A stretch of DNA of 64,000 bases from Gossypium raimondii (lineage: Eukaryota; Streptophyta; Magnoliopsida; Malvales; Malvaceae): NCBI RefSeq assembly GCF_025698545.1, contig NC_068576.1:55092094-55156093 (forward strand), given 5' to 3'. This document shows positions 1-11,572 of this stretch, one piece after another. A model generated the notes under the pieces. It was not told where the DNA came from. It made no database searches and worked only from the letters and a program-made list of their open reading frames with translations. The translations under genes were made by a program, and so were the position numbers. Each line of letters opens with the position of its first letter. Position 1 is the first letter of the stretch.

Positions 1-702
1 AACACTTGTTTCAATTTAATTAATGAAGTCCTTTTTTAGGGTAAATTCCATCCAAAATAATTAAATTATTATTAAGTTTAATTTTACATCTTTCAACTTT
101 ACAATAATTATTAAATTATTTAAAACAATTATTTTTATAATTCAACTTTTTATTTCATAAATTATAATTTAAATATTTTTTTATTTTCAATATTAATTAT
201 CGATCGATCTAGATTTAAAGTATTTTTATTTGTTATTAAGTACTGATCTATTATACTGATCATTAAATTATCGCTTTAAGTTTACTAACTTTTGGTTTGA
301 TAATATTTATTGATTTTGTTTAAAAAACATACAATAATTTAACAATTAAGTTGAAACCTAAATGACATTAACTCCGCCAAAATCTTAATATTTTACCTTC
401 TTCCCTTATGCTCTATTTGAGAATATGGATTTAAAATTTTATATTTTAATTTTAATTATTATGTAAATGATAAAAATAAAATGTATATATTATGAATAAA
501 TTTATTAATATTCAATAAAATATATATTAAAAAATATAAAACATGTTTTAAGATTTTCAAATTCATTCGTAAATAAGTATATGAGAGAGCAATGGATTTG
601 GAAAATTATCATAAATATCACATTTCTAAATAGTTGAGTACTCAACTTATACACTTTTAAAATCCAAATTTTAAAATCATAACTTCCAACCACTATCTTA
701 TA
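1..702. other. AT-rich intergenic DNA
   Basis: Very AT-rich sequence with no reading frame that resembles a protein and no recognisable repeat boundary. I see nothing functional here. Confidence 0.6.
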
Positions 703-821
703 AATTTTATTATTTTTAACACGTCGATCTAAATCGTAATTGTAATAGATACACAAGTTTTATAATTTTATCACGTGTTTTAAATCTAAACGTGATCAAT
801 TTTGGTATTTAATTTAAAAAA

Positions 822-841
822 TTTACGGTGATCACCGTAAA
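822..841. repeat. 20-bp perfect palindrome centred on GGTGATCACC
   Basis: The 20 bases form a perfect palindrome around GGTGATCACC. A half copy (TTTACGGTGATCA) recurs near 893. Both lie beside the phrase ATTTTGGTATTTA, which resembles the subterminal sequence of the MULE ends further right. It is probably the tip of a decayed foldback element. Confidence 0.6.
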
Positions 842-1144
842 AATATTTTAAAAACACAAAATAAATACCAAAATGGGTTATTTGCTTGAAATTTTACGGT
901 GATCAATTTTGGTATTTATTTTATTTTTTGGATTATTGTGGTAAAAGAACTACATTTTACAAATGTTGAAGATATGTTATGTAATAAAAATTATTATTGG
1001 GATCAAAATGAAAAAATGAGATTGCTTTGAAAATATGTGTAAAATATTAGTAATTCTTCAAATTATGTTGTTATTGATTTGTTTATATGTGTAAAAATAT
1101 CAATAATTCTTCCAAAAAGAATAACAAAATGGTACAAAATTCAC

Positions 1145-1484
1145 CCTCCACCATTTAGACCGTATTTTTACACCAGAAACTACTAATGATGCCCATCTCT
1201 CTCCCTCCACCCAAAAAAATATCTCTCCCTCCACCCCGAAAAATAATTTTTTTATACTGGTGCCATGCATCTCTCTCCCTCTCCAATCTTAAAAAATTAT
1301 TAAAAAAACACACATTATTTTGTAATGATGTTTCAATTATTGTGTTAGAAAAAAACATTGATGTCGTTCGTCTCTCTCCCTCCATCCCTGAAACTGTTTC
1401 AAACACCCTATTTTGGTAAATAATGATATTGGCATGCCATTTTAGTATTTAATTTTTTAATTTGTATTATACTGGTAAAAAAGT
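1145..1484. repeat. MULE-type terminus remnant with CT-rich block
   Basis: Read on the minus strand from 1484, the sequence starts GGACTTTTTTACC and continues with ACTAAAATGGCAT and TTTACCAAAATAGGGTG. That is the same order of short motifs as in the ends of the elements at 1738-2739 and 3870-11563. Next to it are four or five copies of TCTCTCCCTCCA-like sequence, which create overlapping meaningless open frames on both strands. I read it as one surviving end of a decayed MULE-family element. Confidence 0.45.
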
Positions 1485-1737
1485 CCACTGTCTTATAAAT
1501 TTTATTAACACCGTATGTTTTTAACACGTCTGATCTAAATCGTAATTGCAATAGATACACAAGTTTTTACAATTTTATCTCGTGTTTTAAATCTAAACCG
1601 TCATTTAACACCCGATTAAAAAATGACTAAATTGATAGAAAATTTTAAGTGGTACAATACTAATACGTTAAAAATATAATTTACACTTAAAATTTGAATA
1701 ATAATTTAAATGGGTACGGGGAAATTAACCTAATAGT

Positions 1738-2739
1738 GGCTTTTTCAACTAAATAATACAAAAAATAAAATAAATAACTGAAATGGTATGCCCATAAGAT
1801 TATTTACCAAAATAATATGGTTTTATTGGTGTCGCCTTTCAAATTGGTGGCACCGGACTGAAATGTACTGATTTGAAGTATTTAGGGACCTGATATGCAA
1901 ATTTTTCATTTTGACTGGCTGCTAGAAGAAAATGTGAAAGGACGCCGCCTGATAGTGTGGTGGCACCAAACCTTAAATGTGGCTAATTACCTTGTAGGCC
2001 CTCCTTATTTATTATTTTCTTTTTATTACCATTCAACTCACTAAATTATGTTTAAACAAGCCCTTAACCTATTTTTGTAGTTAAATAAGCCATTAATTTA
2101 TGATTTTTGCTCATAAAATTCCTTTATTTTAATATTAAAGTAAATATATTTCACCCAAAGTAAAGCTATTTAAAAAAATATAAACTAATTCACATTTTAT
2201 GTTGATGTGAATTTGATGAGAATAATTTATTAAATAAAATTTAAAATTTAAAATTTCTCGAGTGCTTATATACATGATATTCTTAACTACACTTTTAAAA
2301 TTTTTAATTACTTTTTAGATTTTATGTTGATGTTAAAGTGTATATAATTTTATTGCATCAACAAAAATTAAGATAAGAGCTTGAAATTCAAAATATATTT
2401 ACTTTAATATTAAAATAAAGGGATTTTATGAATAAAAATATAAGTTAAGGACTTATTTAACTACAAAAATAGATTAAAGGCTTGTTTAAACACAATATAG
2501 TGAGTTGAAGGGGAATAAAAATAAAATAATAAATAAGGAGGGCATACAAGGCAATTAGCCACATTTAAAGTTGTCGCACATTGTCAGGCGGCATCCATTT
2601 GCATATCAAGTCCCTAAATACTTTAGATCATTACATTTTAATTCAGCGGCGGCACCAGTAAAACTACTCTATTTTGGTAAATAATCTAATGGATTTCAGT
2701 TATTAATTTTATTTTTTTGTATTATTTAAGTAAAAGAGA
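1738..2739. mobile_element. Foldback MULE-like MITE of about 1 kb
   Basis: Two long inverted arms (about 1738-2152 and 2388-2739) pair across a 235-bp AT-rich centre. Both arms carry TTATTTACCAAAATA followed by a GC-rich GGCACC block, then a block complementary to AAGTAAATATATTT. Flanks CTAATAGT (1730-1737) and CTAGCAGT (2740-2747) could be a decayed 8-bp target duplication, but they differ at two positions. The right arm lacks about 60 bases of the left. There is no coding capacity. The ends resemble those of the large MULE at 3870, so that element or a relative could have moved it. Confidence 0.7.
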
Positions 2740-2747
2740 CTAGCAGT

Positions 2748-3860
2748 TTTATGTCAAACATTTTAATTAAAAAGGAAAAACATTTAGCAAGTTGCAAGCT
2801 CGTATGCAAGTAAGGGGGAAAAAAGAAAAAAGGACAAATTTTGAATTTGATTGCTTAGGACCTGACTAAGCCAAAAGCTGTTTGGTAGGACAAAAGTATT
2901 AACAACTGGTTATCGAACCTATCAAAGTGAAGACAATGAAAAGTCGTATTGAAAGTGATAAAAGAGTACACATAGTCCACACTCGACAGCCTAATACCAT
3001 TAACATTTAGTTTTAATTTTGTCAATTTTATTCATTTAATTTTGATTTTTTAAAATTTAATTAAGATCTAAAAATATCAAAGAATAAAGTTATAAATACT
3101 TTAAAAATTTTGGTTAAGATATGGTAAATATTGTAGTACCACATTATCATAATTTAATGAAATCTAACTTTAATTACCAATTTGAGAAATTTTATCAAAT
3201 TCAAAAATTAATGTGAATAAAAATAATTTATGGACTAATATGAAAAAAGCATCGAATTTAGAGACTAAAACTGCATTTGATAAACTATTGAAAATTTTGA
3301 TTTCAATGGAAAAGAAATTTTAACATTTAATATTTTAAAATTTTCAAAAAGAAGTGTTAATAGAATAAATGATTACTTATCACTTAATATTTAAAATATT
3401 AAATTAATTTTAATTTTAGAAAATATATTTTAAATAGATGAAATATTCGAATTTATTCAAACTAATATAAATAAATTTAAAATTTACGAAATAAGTAAGT
3501 TTTTAAATTCCACATTTTAATTATAAAATAATACAATTATATTTCGTTATTTAATTTTTGCAGTATAAAATTTTATAACTTTTAATTGATCTCCAAATAA
3601 TAATTTAAAATGTTTCCTCCGGAAGGGCAACGTTGTCCAATCGAATGCAGTTGGTCTCACTCTAATTTGTGTCATGTACCATCCAAAAGATGGAATTAAC
3701 GGTATACACTGACTTGGTGGAACAAAAGGATAAAACACCAAGAACAATCATCGTGTCAAACCAATTCACTGATTTTATAAAGTTTCATTTTCTTTTTGGT
3801 AATAATTTTATAGTTTCATTTAACCCTTATAAAATATAAAGGGTCGAAAAAGAAATTTAA
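2748..3860. other. AT-rich intergenic DNA
   Basis: No gene recognised. A short stretch of more balanced composition at about 3610-3740 has open frames on both strands but no family resemblance that I can name. The rest is AT-rich filler. Confidence 0.5.
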
Positions 3861-3869
3861 CCGTTATTA

Positions 3870-4215
3870 GGGTTTTTTACTAAAATAATATTTTAAAAAA
3901 TACTAAAATGGCATCTTTCAAAAATTATGTACCAAAATGGTATATTTAGGGTGGTGCATCGGCGGCACTATTCTAGTTTTGAAAAAAAACTGTTAAAAAA
4001 ATAAACTGACAAAAAAAAGGTGATGGGATGAGACAGCACCAGTCACACTTGGGGAAGAGGCGACACCGGTCACGCCTTCCCCAGAGGCGGCACCGGTTGC
4101 TGCACGATGGGACATGTCACTTTGAAGGCCCGTGATTTACTTGGGGACCATTATAAGGTCCCCCAATGGTCATTTTTGGTCAGCCGAAAGAGAGAAAGAA
4201 GAAGAAAATAAGAGA
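3870..4215 (+). repeat. Left long terminal inverted repeat of the 7.7-kb MULE
   Basis: This arm has an AT-rich tip, then GC-rich modules built on GGCGGCAC, CACCGGTCACGCCTTCCCC and GAGGCGACACCGG. It passes into a purine-rich tract of GAGAAAGAAGAAG type (about 4185-4345), which mirrors the pyrimidine tract at 11195-11225. The GC modules stand out sharply from the surrounding AT-rich DNA. Confidence 0.85.
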
Positions 4216-5318
4216 AGAAGAGAAGAAGGAGAAGGAGAGGGTGGGAAGGGAAAGGGAAAAAGAAAGAGAGAAAAAAAGAGAAGCAGAATAGAGAGAGGGA
4301 AAGAGAATGAGAAGGGGAAAAAATAAATAGAAAATGAAACGAGAGTTTGTTGTATAGGAAAGATTAGGTGTTTAAGAAAATGTAATTTTTTTTGGTTATA
4401 AATTAATGCTAATTTAATTTATTTTTATTGTTATTATTGTTGATTTAATTCATATTTAATTTTTAATTTTATTTTTGTAAGGTATTATTTGGTTAAAAGA
4501 GCTATTAAAGTATGTTTGTATTTATTTTATATTTTCATTCATTCATAATTTATTTTTAATATTTATTAAAGTAAAAAGCCTATTTATGTTACCAAATCCT
4601 ATAGATTCAAAACAGATAAAGATAATAAATAATTCAATTTACCAAATTCTATAGATTCAAAAGCAGATTTTGTTACAAAATGTATTATATCAAATAACTT
4701 GCTTCCCAAATATAAACAGAGAACAATCTTTTTAATACATTAATTGATGATAGAAATTTTTTTAAAATGGCCTAAAATCACTCCTTGACAAAACCCATGA
4801 TAATATCATAATCAATAATGTGATCCACTTACCTTAAGGTTGGCATGTCAAGCATATTATATATTATATATTATGATTACACTCATGATATAAATAAAAT
4901 ATAAGGTAATAATATTTTTAAAATTTATATATAAATATCAAATTTGATTTTGAAGGTAATATTATTGGTTTAAATCTTGTTATAAATAAATTTGTTATTA
5001 TTCTGTTAATTATTTTTACTTCTCAAAATTAAAAGATTTTTTCATCTTTTTAGTTGTTAGTAATTCCTAAATATCATTCATTAGATTCCTTGACAAGCTT
5101 TGAAAAGAAAAGTTGGGAAACAATATTTCGAAACCATTCTTTATTAAATTAAGATTTTTTTAAAATTTTAAATAGATTAAACTAAAGTTGGAAAATATTT
5201 TATTTATTATTTTATGTAATTTACTTGTTATGTGTGTTTTAGGTTGATTAGATATATTTTTTATGTAATTTATTTGGCATGTTATTTTGATTATTTTAAT
5301 TTTATTTTTTTATTTTTA

Positions 5319-5766
5319 TGTAGGTAAAAGATGAGACCATTGATATGGAATTTGTGAATGAGATCATTGAGTTGGAATTAGTGAGATAAATTAGGAATTA
5401 ATTTATATGTTCTAATTTTTTAAGATTTTATAATTGATAATAAGAGTTTATGTATTTAAATTTTATTTTATGTTTTTTATAAAATATTATAAATGAAATT
5501 TCTTTTGAATCCTTCTATGCAAAAAAAATGACAATAATTAAGTTGGTATGTTATTATATATATTATATTTTAAACCAATACATTTTACTTATTATCATTT
5601 TAAAATAATAATAACAATATTCGTATTTCTTATGTTGAGATAGTTTATGTTATGTTTTTGTTATATTTTTAATTGGCATGTTATTTTTTTGTTTTTGTTT
5701 TTATGTAGGTAAAAGATTAAACCATTGAGATGGAATTTGTGAATGGGACCATTGAGTTGGAGTTTG
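5319..5766 (+). repeat. Duplicated 64-bp exon-like segment upstream of the PMD gene
   Basis: The segment 5319-5382 recurs at 5703-5766 with about 8 substitutions. Both copies begin TATGTAGGTAAAAGAT, and both contain ACCATTGA, ATGGAATTTGTGAATG and CATTGAGTTGGA. Both are preceded by GGCATGTTATTTT. The spacing is 384 bp. The first copy ends in frame with a stop. It looks like a duplicated non-coding exon or leader piece of the element. Confidence 0.65.
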
Positions 5767-5954
5767 AGTTCGAAATTATAATATATGTTTATTTTGTTAA
5801 TGTAGTATAGCAAAAAATATGATGTGGACAAAAGCTGTTTGGTATTTTTTGTAATTAAAAGCAATACAAAAATTTAGGTTTTTGATAAATATTTAAAATA
5901 CATCAAACTTTGAAATTAATAACTGAAATTTATATTGGAATTGCAGGTATCACA

Positions 5955-7901
5955 ATGGGTCCATTGATTAAGAACAATGGGCACATATCAAACACAATTA
6001 ATAATATGGTAATATATTGTTATTTTTTAATCACGGATTCCCTTAAAAAAAGTTCTACGTCATTTACAGAAATAAATTATGTTATTATAACTATTTTCTG
6101 TAATTTAATGAGGTCAGGTCTTGTCTTGCGCATTAAGGGGGTTAGGTGAATGGTATAGGATATTCTACGGATGAACGACTGATACCGTACTAGCAGTTAG
6201 CTGGATTCGAGTCAGCAGCATTGATCCGGACGTTTGATTTACGGTACGATTTAATATCCGCATTGGTCGAACGTTGGCGCCCGAAGACCCACACTTTTCT
6301 TTTGCCGTGTGGGGAGTGCACTGTCACTCTGGAGGATGTTGCATTGCAACTTGGGCTCCCAATCGACAAGAGTGCCGTAATGGACGTAAGTACGATAGCT
6401 GAGTCGGCTGCCCTTTGTTATAGCCTACTAGGAGTGTCGCCCAACGATGCTGAGTCCAATTGTACGATTTTGAAAGTTTCATGGCTGAAAGCCAATTTTG
6501 AACATTTATTAATTAATGCCACTTAGTATGAGGTGATGCTCGCAGCTCAAGCGTACATTATGCATATTATAATGGGTGTACTAATGTCGGATGGAAGCAA
6601 CAACAGGGTTCATTTGATGTATTTACCCCTATTAGCTGATTTACAGAATGTTCGCTCGTATAGTTGGGGTTCCGCGGTTTTGGCTATGTTGTATCGTGAG
6701 CTTCGTCAAACGACAAAGCCTGATGCCATAGACATAGGCGGATGCCTTATATTGCTGCAGTCATGGGCTCTTTATCGGATGCCATTCTTGGCATCGATTA
6801 GGCATCAAGCATACGTATCTCCACTAGTGAACATGTGATAAAATTTAACTTGTTATAACAATTAATTGACATTTTTTTTTCTAATGATACTATTATAACG
6901 ATACTATTCTAACATGTAATTTGTTTTCGTATATGAAGTTTTTATCCGGGTATCGAGAGGTCATACACTGTCCCGATATATCGTCTGATGATTGAACAAC
7001 ATGTCGAGGAAGGGGTAAGCTATTCCAATATTCATGACATGTATTTACTTTGTATATCTTACTCGAACCATGTTAAATTTTAACCATTTTATTAATCGTG
7101 CAGTTTATTTGGATGTCGTATCAGAGATTAGAAATTGTGGTTGTTATACCCTCGTCTGCCTACATTCATTATCACCTGTGGTGCATTAACGCACCAATTA
7201 TCAATTTCCAGATAGTCGAGTGGTACCACGAGAATCAAGTGCTCCGGCAATTTGGTTGCATCCAGTATATCTTGGCTCTACCAATGTAGTTAAGGAAGCT
7301 TCACGGAATTAAAAAGAAAGAAAGAAAAAATAAATAATTGGGGGGTTGTGCACCAGAAATATATTGCAATGTGGGATAATCGGATGGCGCGAAGACCTCA
7401 GATGGATATTTCTTTCGATTTGCAACCATCGTTAGAGTACATACAATGGTACTCTAGTAATAGAAAACCATATTTACTTGGTGGACAGTCGACTGTAGTC
7501 CCCCCCCACATGCATCGACTTGGGGCATACGAGATAGTGCCTAATATAGAGGCCGATACAGAGTAAGAATATCAATCAGAGCCCAAGCTCAAGTGGTCGC
7601 ATATACATTCCGCTAATAGTTATTATCATCCGAAGTTGCGGGTCAATGACTATTTCCCGAGGTCTTCAGGACACGAATATCATTTCGGGTTTGATATATT
7701 TAGTCCAGTACCACCGCAGTACAGCACCTCCCGGGTTAGGTTCATTGATGGCGTTTAGGGTATATGATATTTTTTCCATGTTTTGCACACCCCCACCTAC
7801 GACTGAATAGGATGTTGATCGTCATGATCAGTCATAACGTGAACGTCGGCCCCCGCAGAAATATACCCTTAGGACCACACCATCAAACTATCAATTTTAG
7901 A
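5955..7901 (+). pseudogene. Plant mobile domain (PMD) gene of the 7.7-kb MULE, broken
   Basis: This relic belongs to the PMD family of transposon-carried proteins related to Arabidopsis MAIN/MAIL1. In cotton such genes are often labelled 'serine/threonine-protein phosphatase 7 long form homolog'. Exon 1 (5955-6008) encodes MGPLIKNNGHISNTINNM and ends at a GT donor. The main block (about 6150-6836) shows the PMD core: ISALVERWRPKTHTF, then LPCGECTVTLEDVALQLGLP, then WGSAVLAMLYREL and LLQSWALYRMPF. Later exons lie at about 6943-7014 (YTVPIYRLMIEQH) and 7103 onwards (VEWYHENQVLRQFGCIQYI, YIAMWDNRMARRP, SLEYIQWYSSNRKPYLLGG). The tail is a degenerate Pro/Ser/Tyr-rich region. A stop interrupts the core at about 6524-6534, and the tail has more stops and frame changes. 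I infer that it is non-functional. It is convergent with the transposase. Confidence 0.85.
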
Positions 7902-8192
7902 GGTTTCTTGCAATTTAAATATTACAAAGTTTGTATTTTTTTTATTCTAAAAAATATATAAATCAAGAAAAAGACAATATTTGTATTTATTTAATTAGAA
8001 TAATTGCAACATTAAAACTTGGAACAAACTTTGTAATATAAATTAGATTAATTGCAACATTACAACATTGCAACAATAAAACTTGGAACAAACATTGTAA
8101 TATAAATTTTGCAATATAAATTAAATACATTACAATATTAAAAATTGGAACAAACTTTGTAATATAAATTAGGTACATTGGATTACATAAGT

Positions 8193-10695
8193 TCAATTCC
8201 TACCCGATCATGACAACTGTCCAATATGGTAGTTTCGATGTGGGCATTTACTCTGATTATGACCAGCTAATCTACATAATCCACAGTGATTACCATCAGA
8301 TTTCTCTCAAATGTCCATTTCATTATGGATTCTGGATGATTGCGGACGACCTTTCGGATTTCTACGCAACCCTTTGCCTGGGACAGCCTCGAAAGTCATC
8401 GGAGGCATCTCCCACGTAGACAGGTTAGGCAGGATGGGAAACTTATTCTCTCAGACACGCAACGTGTGCTTGAGGGAACCGCATACAATCACACCGCCTT
8501 TGGAGATTAACTCCATAGGACCTATGTGGTATACCGGGTCGACAACCGATGGTCTCCGTAACTCAAAACTTTTCAAGACGTTGTGAATATACTTTTGCAT
8601 TCATCAACATCGCCATCTGACGGTTTGCAACCATTGCATCCTTGTCGTCTCCATTTGGTTGACTTTTTGCTGGCTCATTATTGGCATCAAGGTAGCCAAC
8701 CTATAGAATGTAACCGATAAGACAGATGAAATCGAAAAATGTCGTGTTTTCAACAACACAGCGTTAATCCCCTCCACCTAGTTTGTGGTCATTTGACCAT
8801 AACGAAAGTCCTCGTCAAAACTTTGAGCCCATTGCCACGGCTTCATGGTACCCAACCACTGTCCAAAATATGTGTTCGTTTGACCCTCCATGTCACTCTC
8901 AAGTCAAGTCATTCTTTGGCGAAAAATGTGTAGCTCTAGCTCCTGTGCTATATATGTATTAAGAAAAGATAAGTTACAGTATTGCACTAAAATATTAAAA
9001 CTTATATTGAAAATATAAGGTTATCTTTTACCCATTCTCACAACTTGTCTCCGTAAGTCTGTATTCTTATAATCTCGATGGAAATTAGCAGCGATGTGCC
9101 GGATGCAGTAAACGGATCTCTATGGCACAACGGAACGCCTAATGGCGGCAATTAATCATTTCCCTATATCGAAGATGATGCAGATATTACTGTTGCTAAT
9201 AACATACCTCTGTAGGTTGGTAAGGAATAATTTACACGATTCTATGTTCTCATTATCTACGATAGAAAATACTATCGGGAGCACGTTCTTGTTGCCGTCT
9301 TGAGCAACCGCAAGAAGTAGGATCTGAGTATATTTTTCGTATAGTCAGGTCTTATCTACTTGCACAAATGGCTTGCTGTGGAAAAATGCACGCATACATG
9401 AATTAGATATCCAGAACATTCGATGGAAAATTCTTTTTCCCAATTGTAGTTGGTCATCCGGGCCGTAATAAGGTCGTGTCCTTAACTCAATGATAATCCC
9501 CATACAATTACTTTATTGCCATCTGTTTAACTATCCACGCCTTTTGGTATGATACGCGATACTGGAATCGTGCCTGTATTTTGGCAATCAGTACCAAAAC
9601 TTTAATGGTTGGCATGTCCTTCACCATTGGCATGATACAGGTACAGATAGTTTAGAAATTAAGTTTTCGATGATCTTCTGTCATACGTGTTGATATGCAT
9701 ATTTGAGGGCCAAAATTTTTTCGTATCTCCCACATATGCGAATTTTGAATAAATGCAACTCGTACACGCCAATTGCAGCCTTCCGTCGACTTCTAACACT
9801 CCTCAATATATAATGTCGATTTAGACACTTCGACTTTGTAGTTCACTGATATATTCATGTTATACCGCTTAATAGCAAATACGCACTCTTCCTTACTTTC
9901 GAATATTTGTTCTATTAACAACTCCTCGTGATTAAAATCTACGGCCAATCAGTGAGTAGGTAGTATTTCAGGGTACTTTTGAAACTCGGCTACGTGCACC
10001 GCGTCGGGGTCTATGAGTGACATGTGTGGCCCAGGATTATTGTGTATCACAATACGTCGAATTTGGTTCCCCGTTGAAAACGCGTTAATGTTTCTACCGT
10101 CATTCACGTCTTCGTCATCAATATCATCGGGGACCTCGTCCACATCGGAATCACTATCACTATCAACCTCTTGATCACAAGGATTACTACTATCGTATCC
10201 ATCATCACCAACCACATCAATATCGGGTGCAACATTAAGATTGATATCGATCCCGCGTATAGTCGATTCACTATCAACGTATGATATTGGAACCACCATA
10301 CACATTTCTTCAGCTCCATGTTCTTCACCAGATGCAGTGAGATCTTAAGTTGGCTCCACACCAGCTAACTGAGCAAATAACTGAATCGATGCATTTTGGT
10401 CATTCCGATTCCCACAATAAATAGCGATCATTGTCTTCACATCTTCATCGTTTACAAGTTTCGTTTCGGTGAATTTGATGAGATTTGTCAAAATTGAAAA
10501 CTTGTAGAAAAGTTTCGAGATCCTTGTCCCACAACGTCTAACAAATTTTGCGCTAATCCTTTCCTTCATAGCATTGAACAAGATATTTCTATTAAATCTC
10601 ATTACTATTTGTTGCCGACATTCAAATATACATCCAATGGTTGTTGTCAAAATGATTCCATCGAAATAAACGCATACGAAAAACTGATTATCCAT
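8193..10695 (-). pseudogene. MuDR-type transposase of the 7.7-kb MULE, broken
   Basis: Read leftwards from the ATG at 10695 (MDNQFFVCVYFDG), the relic passes through the MuDR N-terminal region. Next comes an acidic segment (DSDSDSDVDEVPDDIDDEDV) and then RIVIHNNPGPHMSLIDPDAV. The DDE-type catalytic core follows at roughly 9400-8800. Aspartates are still visible in VQVD and in CIIFD, and a glutamate in VEGINAVL. The C-terminal zinc knuckle CGLCRLAGHNQSKCP lies at about 8300-8240. The last residues NYHIGQ are close to a stop at 8193. Many in-frame stops and several frameshifts lie between 9930 and 8230, so no enzyme can be made. The order and motifs match Mutator transposases. The longest intact piece covers the first 118 residues. 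Confidence 0.85.
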
Positions 10696-10770
10696 CTTCA
10701 ATACTCAATCTGTTAAAAAATAAACAAAAATTTTCAAAACAATTTTTTTTTTTCATTGTTATCACTAACT

Positions 10771-11125
10771 AACAATTAATTTTTAATAGTTACTAACATA
10801 AAAATTTCAAATATCTTAAAAAAATAAAACATAACATTCACAATAAACACATAATTAATCTAAACACAAAACTTACTAGCAAATCGTAATAAACAAAATA
10901 ACTTTAAAACAAAACATAAAAATAACACTAAACAAATTATATAATACTAACAATTAATTTTAATAGTTACTAACATAAAAATTTCAAATATATTAAAAAA
11001 ATAAAACATAACATTCACAATAAACACATAATTAATCTAAACACAAAACTTACTAGCAAATCATAATAAACAAAATAACTTTAAAACAAAACATAAAAAT
11101 AACACTAAACAAATTATATAATACT
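10771..11125. repeat. Tandem duplication of about 178 bp next to the transposase start
   Basis: Two head-to-tail copies (10771-10948 and 10949-11125) differ at only three or four positions, for example CAAATCGTAATAA against CAAATCATAATAA. They lie between the transposase start codon and the right inverted repeat, where its promoter should be. They are far more alike than the decayed genes around them, so the duplication is recent relative to the insertion. Confidence 0.9.
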
Positions 11126-11214
11126 AACAAACTATTTTTTTCTTATCATAATCTATTCTATTTGAAAATAACAATAAAAATAATACATTTTCTTTCTTCT
11201 CTTCTCCCTCTATT

Positions 11215-11563
11215 CTTCTGCTATTTTTTTTTATTAATGCCTTAAAATAGAGCCGAATGGGGTGGGGGGAAGTGGGTGCCGACTATCGGGATGGCGTGAC
11301 CGGTGCCGCCTATGGGGAAGGCGTGACCGGTGTCGCCTCTTCCCTAGGCGTGACCAATCTGTGATGTCACATTAGATTATTTTAACAGTTTTGTTTTTTG
11401 TTGTGAGTTTATTTTTTTAACAGTTTTATTTTTTTTGTCAGAACTAGAGTGGTGCCGCCTATGAATCACCCTCCACCACCCTGAATGTACCATTTTGGTA
11501 TATAAATTTTGAAAGATGTCATTTTGAGTTTTTTTTTTAAAATATTATTTTAGTAAAAAACCT
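11215..11563 (-). repeat. Right long terminal inverted repeat of the 7.7-kb MULE
   Basis: Complementary to the left arm, in the same order: pyrimidine tract, GGCGTGACCGGTG modules (three copies of the GGCGTGAC core), the GTGGTGCCGCC block, then the AT-rich tip ending GTAAAAAACC. This arm has an extra stretch around 11355-11400 that is not matched on the left. Confidence 0.85.
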
Positions 11564-11572
11564 CCATTATTA

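Larger units (their letters stand above)
703..1605. repeat. Pair of diverged direct repeats flanking about 700 bp
   Basis: About 95 bases at 703-796 recur, with small insertions, at 1492-1605. Both copies share the run TAGATACACAAGTTTT and the phrases GATCTAAATCGTAATTG and GTGTTTTAAATCTAAA. The copies are too long to be a target-site duplication. They are better explained by a local segmental duplication or by two related element ends. The DNA between them holds MULE-like terminal remnants. Confidence 0.6.
3870..11563. mobile_element. Mutator-like element (MULE) carrying PMD and transposase genes
   Basis: A 7.7-kb class II element. Its ends are inverted: GGTTTTTTACTAAAATAAT from 3871 pairs with the complementary run ending at 11562, and the similarity continues for some 330 bp. 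It is flanked by a 9-bp target duplication with one mismatch, CCGTTATTA (3861-3869) and CCATTATTA (11564-11572), the size expected of Mutator elements. Inside, a plant-mobile-domain gene runs rightwards (5955-7901) and a MuDR-type transposase runs leftwards (10695-8193), tail to tail. Both are broken by stop codons, so this copy is not autonomous. The diverged duplication and many stops suggest an old insertion. Confidence 0.88.

Noticed and set aside
4132..4326. 64-codon Glu/Lys/Arg-rich plus-strand frame
   Set aside because: It is the polypurine tract of the MULE inverted repeat, mirrored at the other end. It is not a gene.
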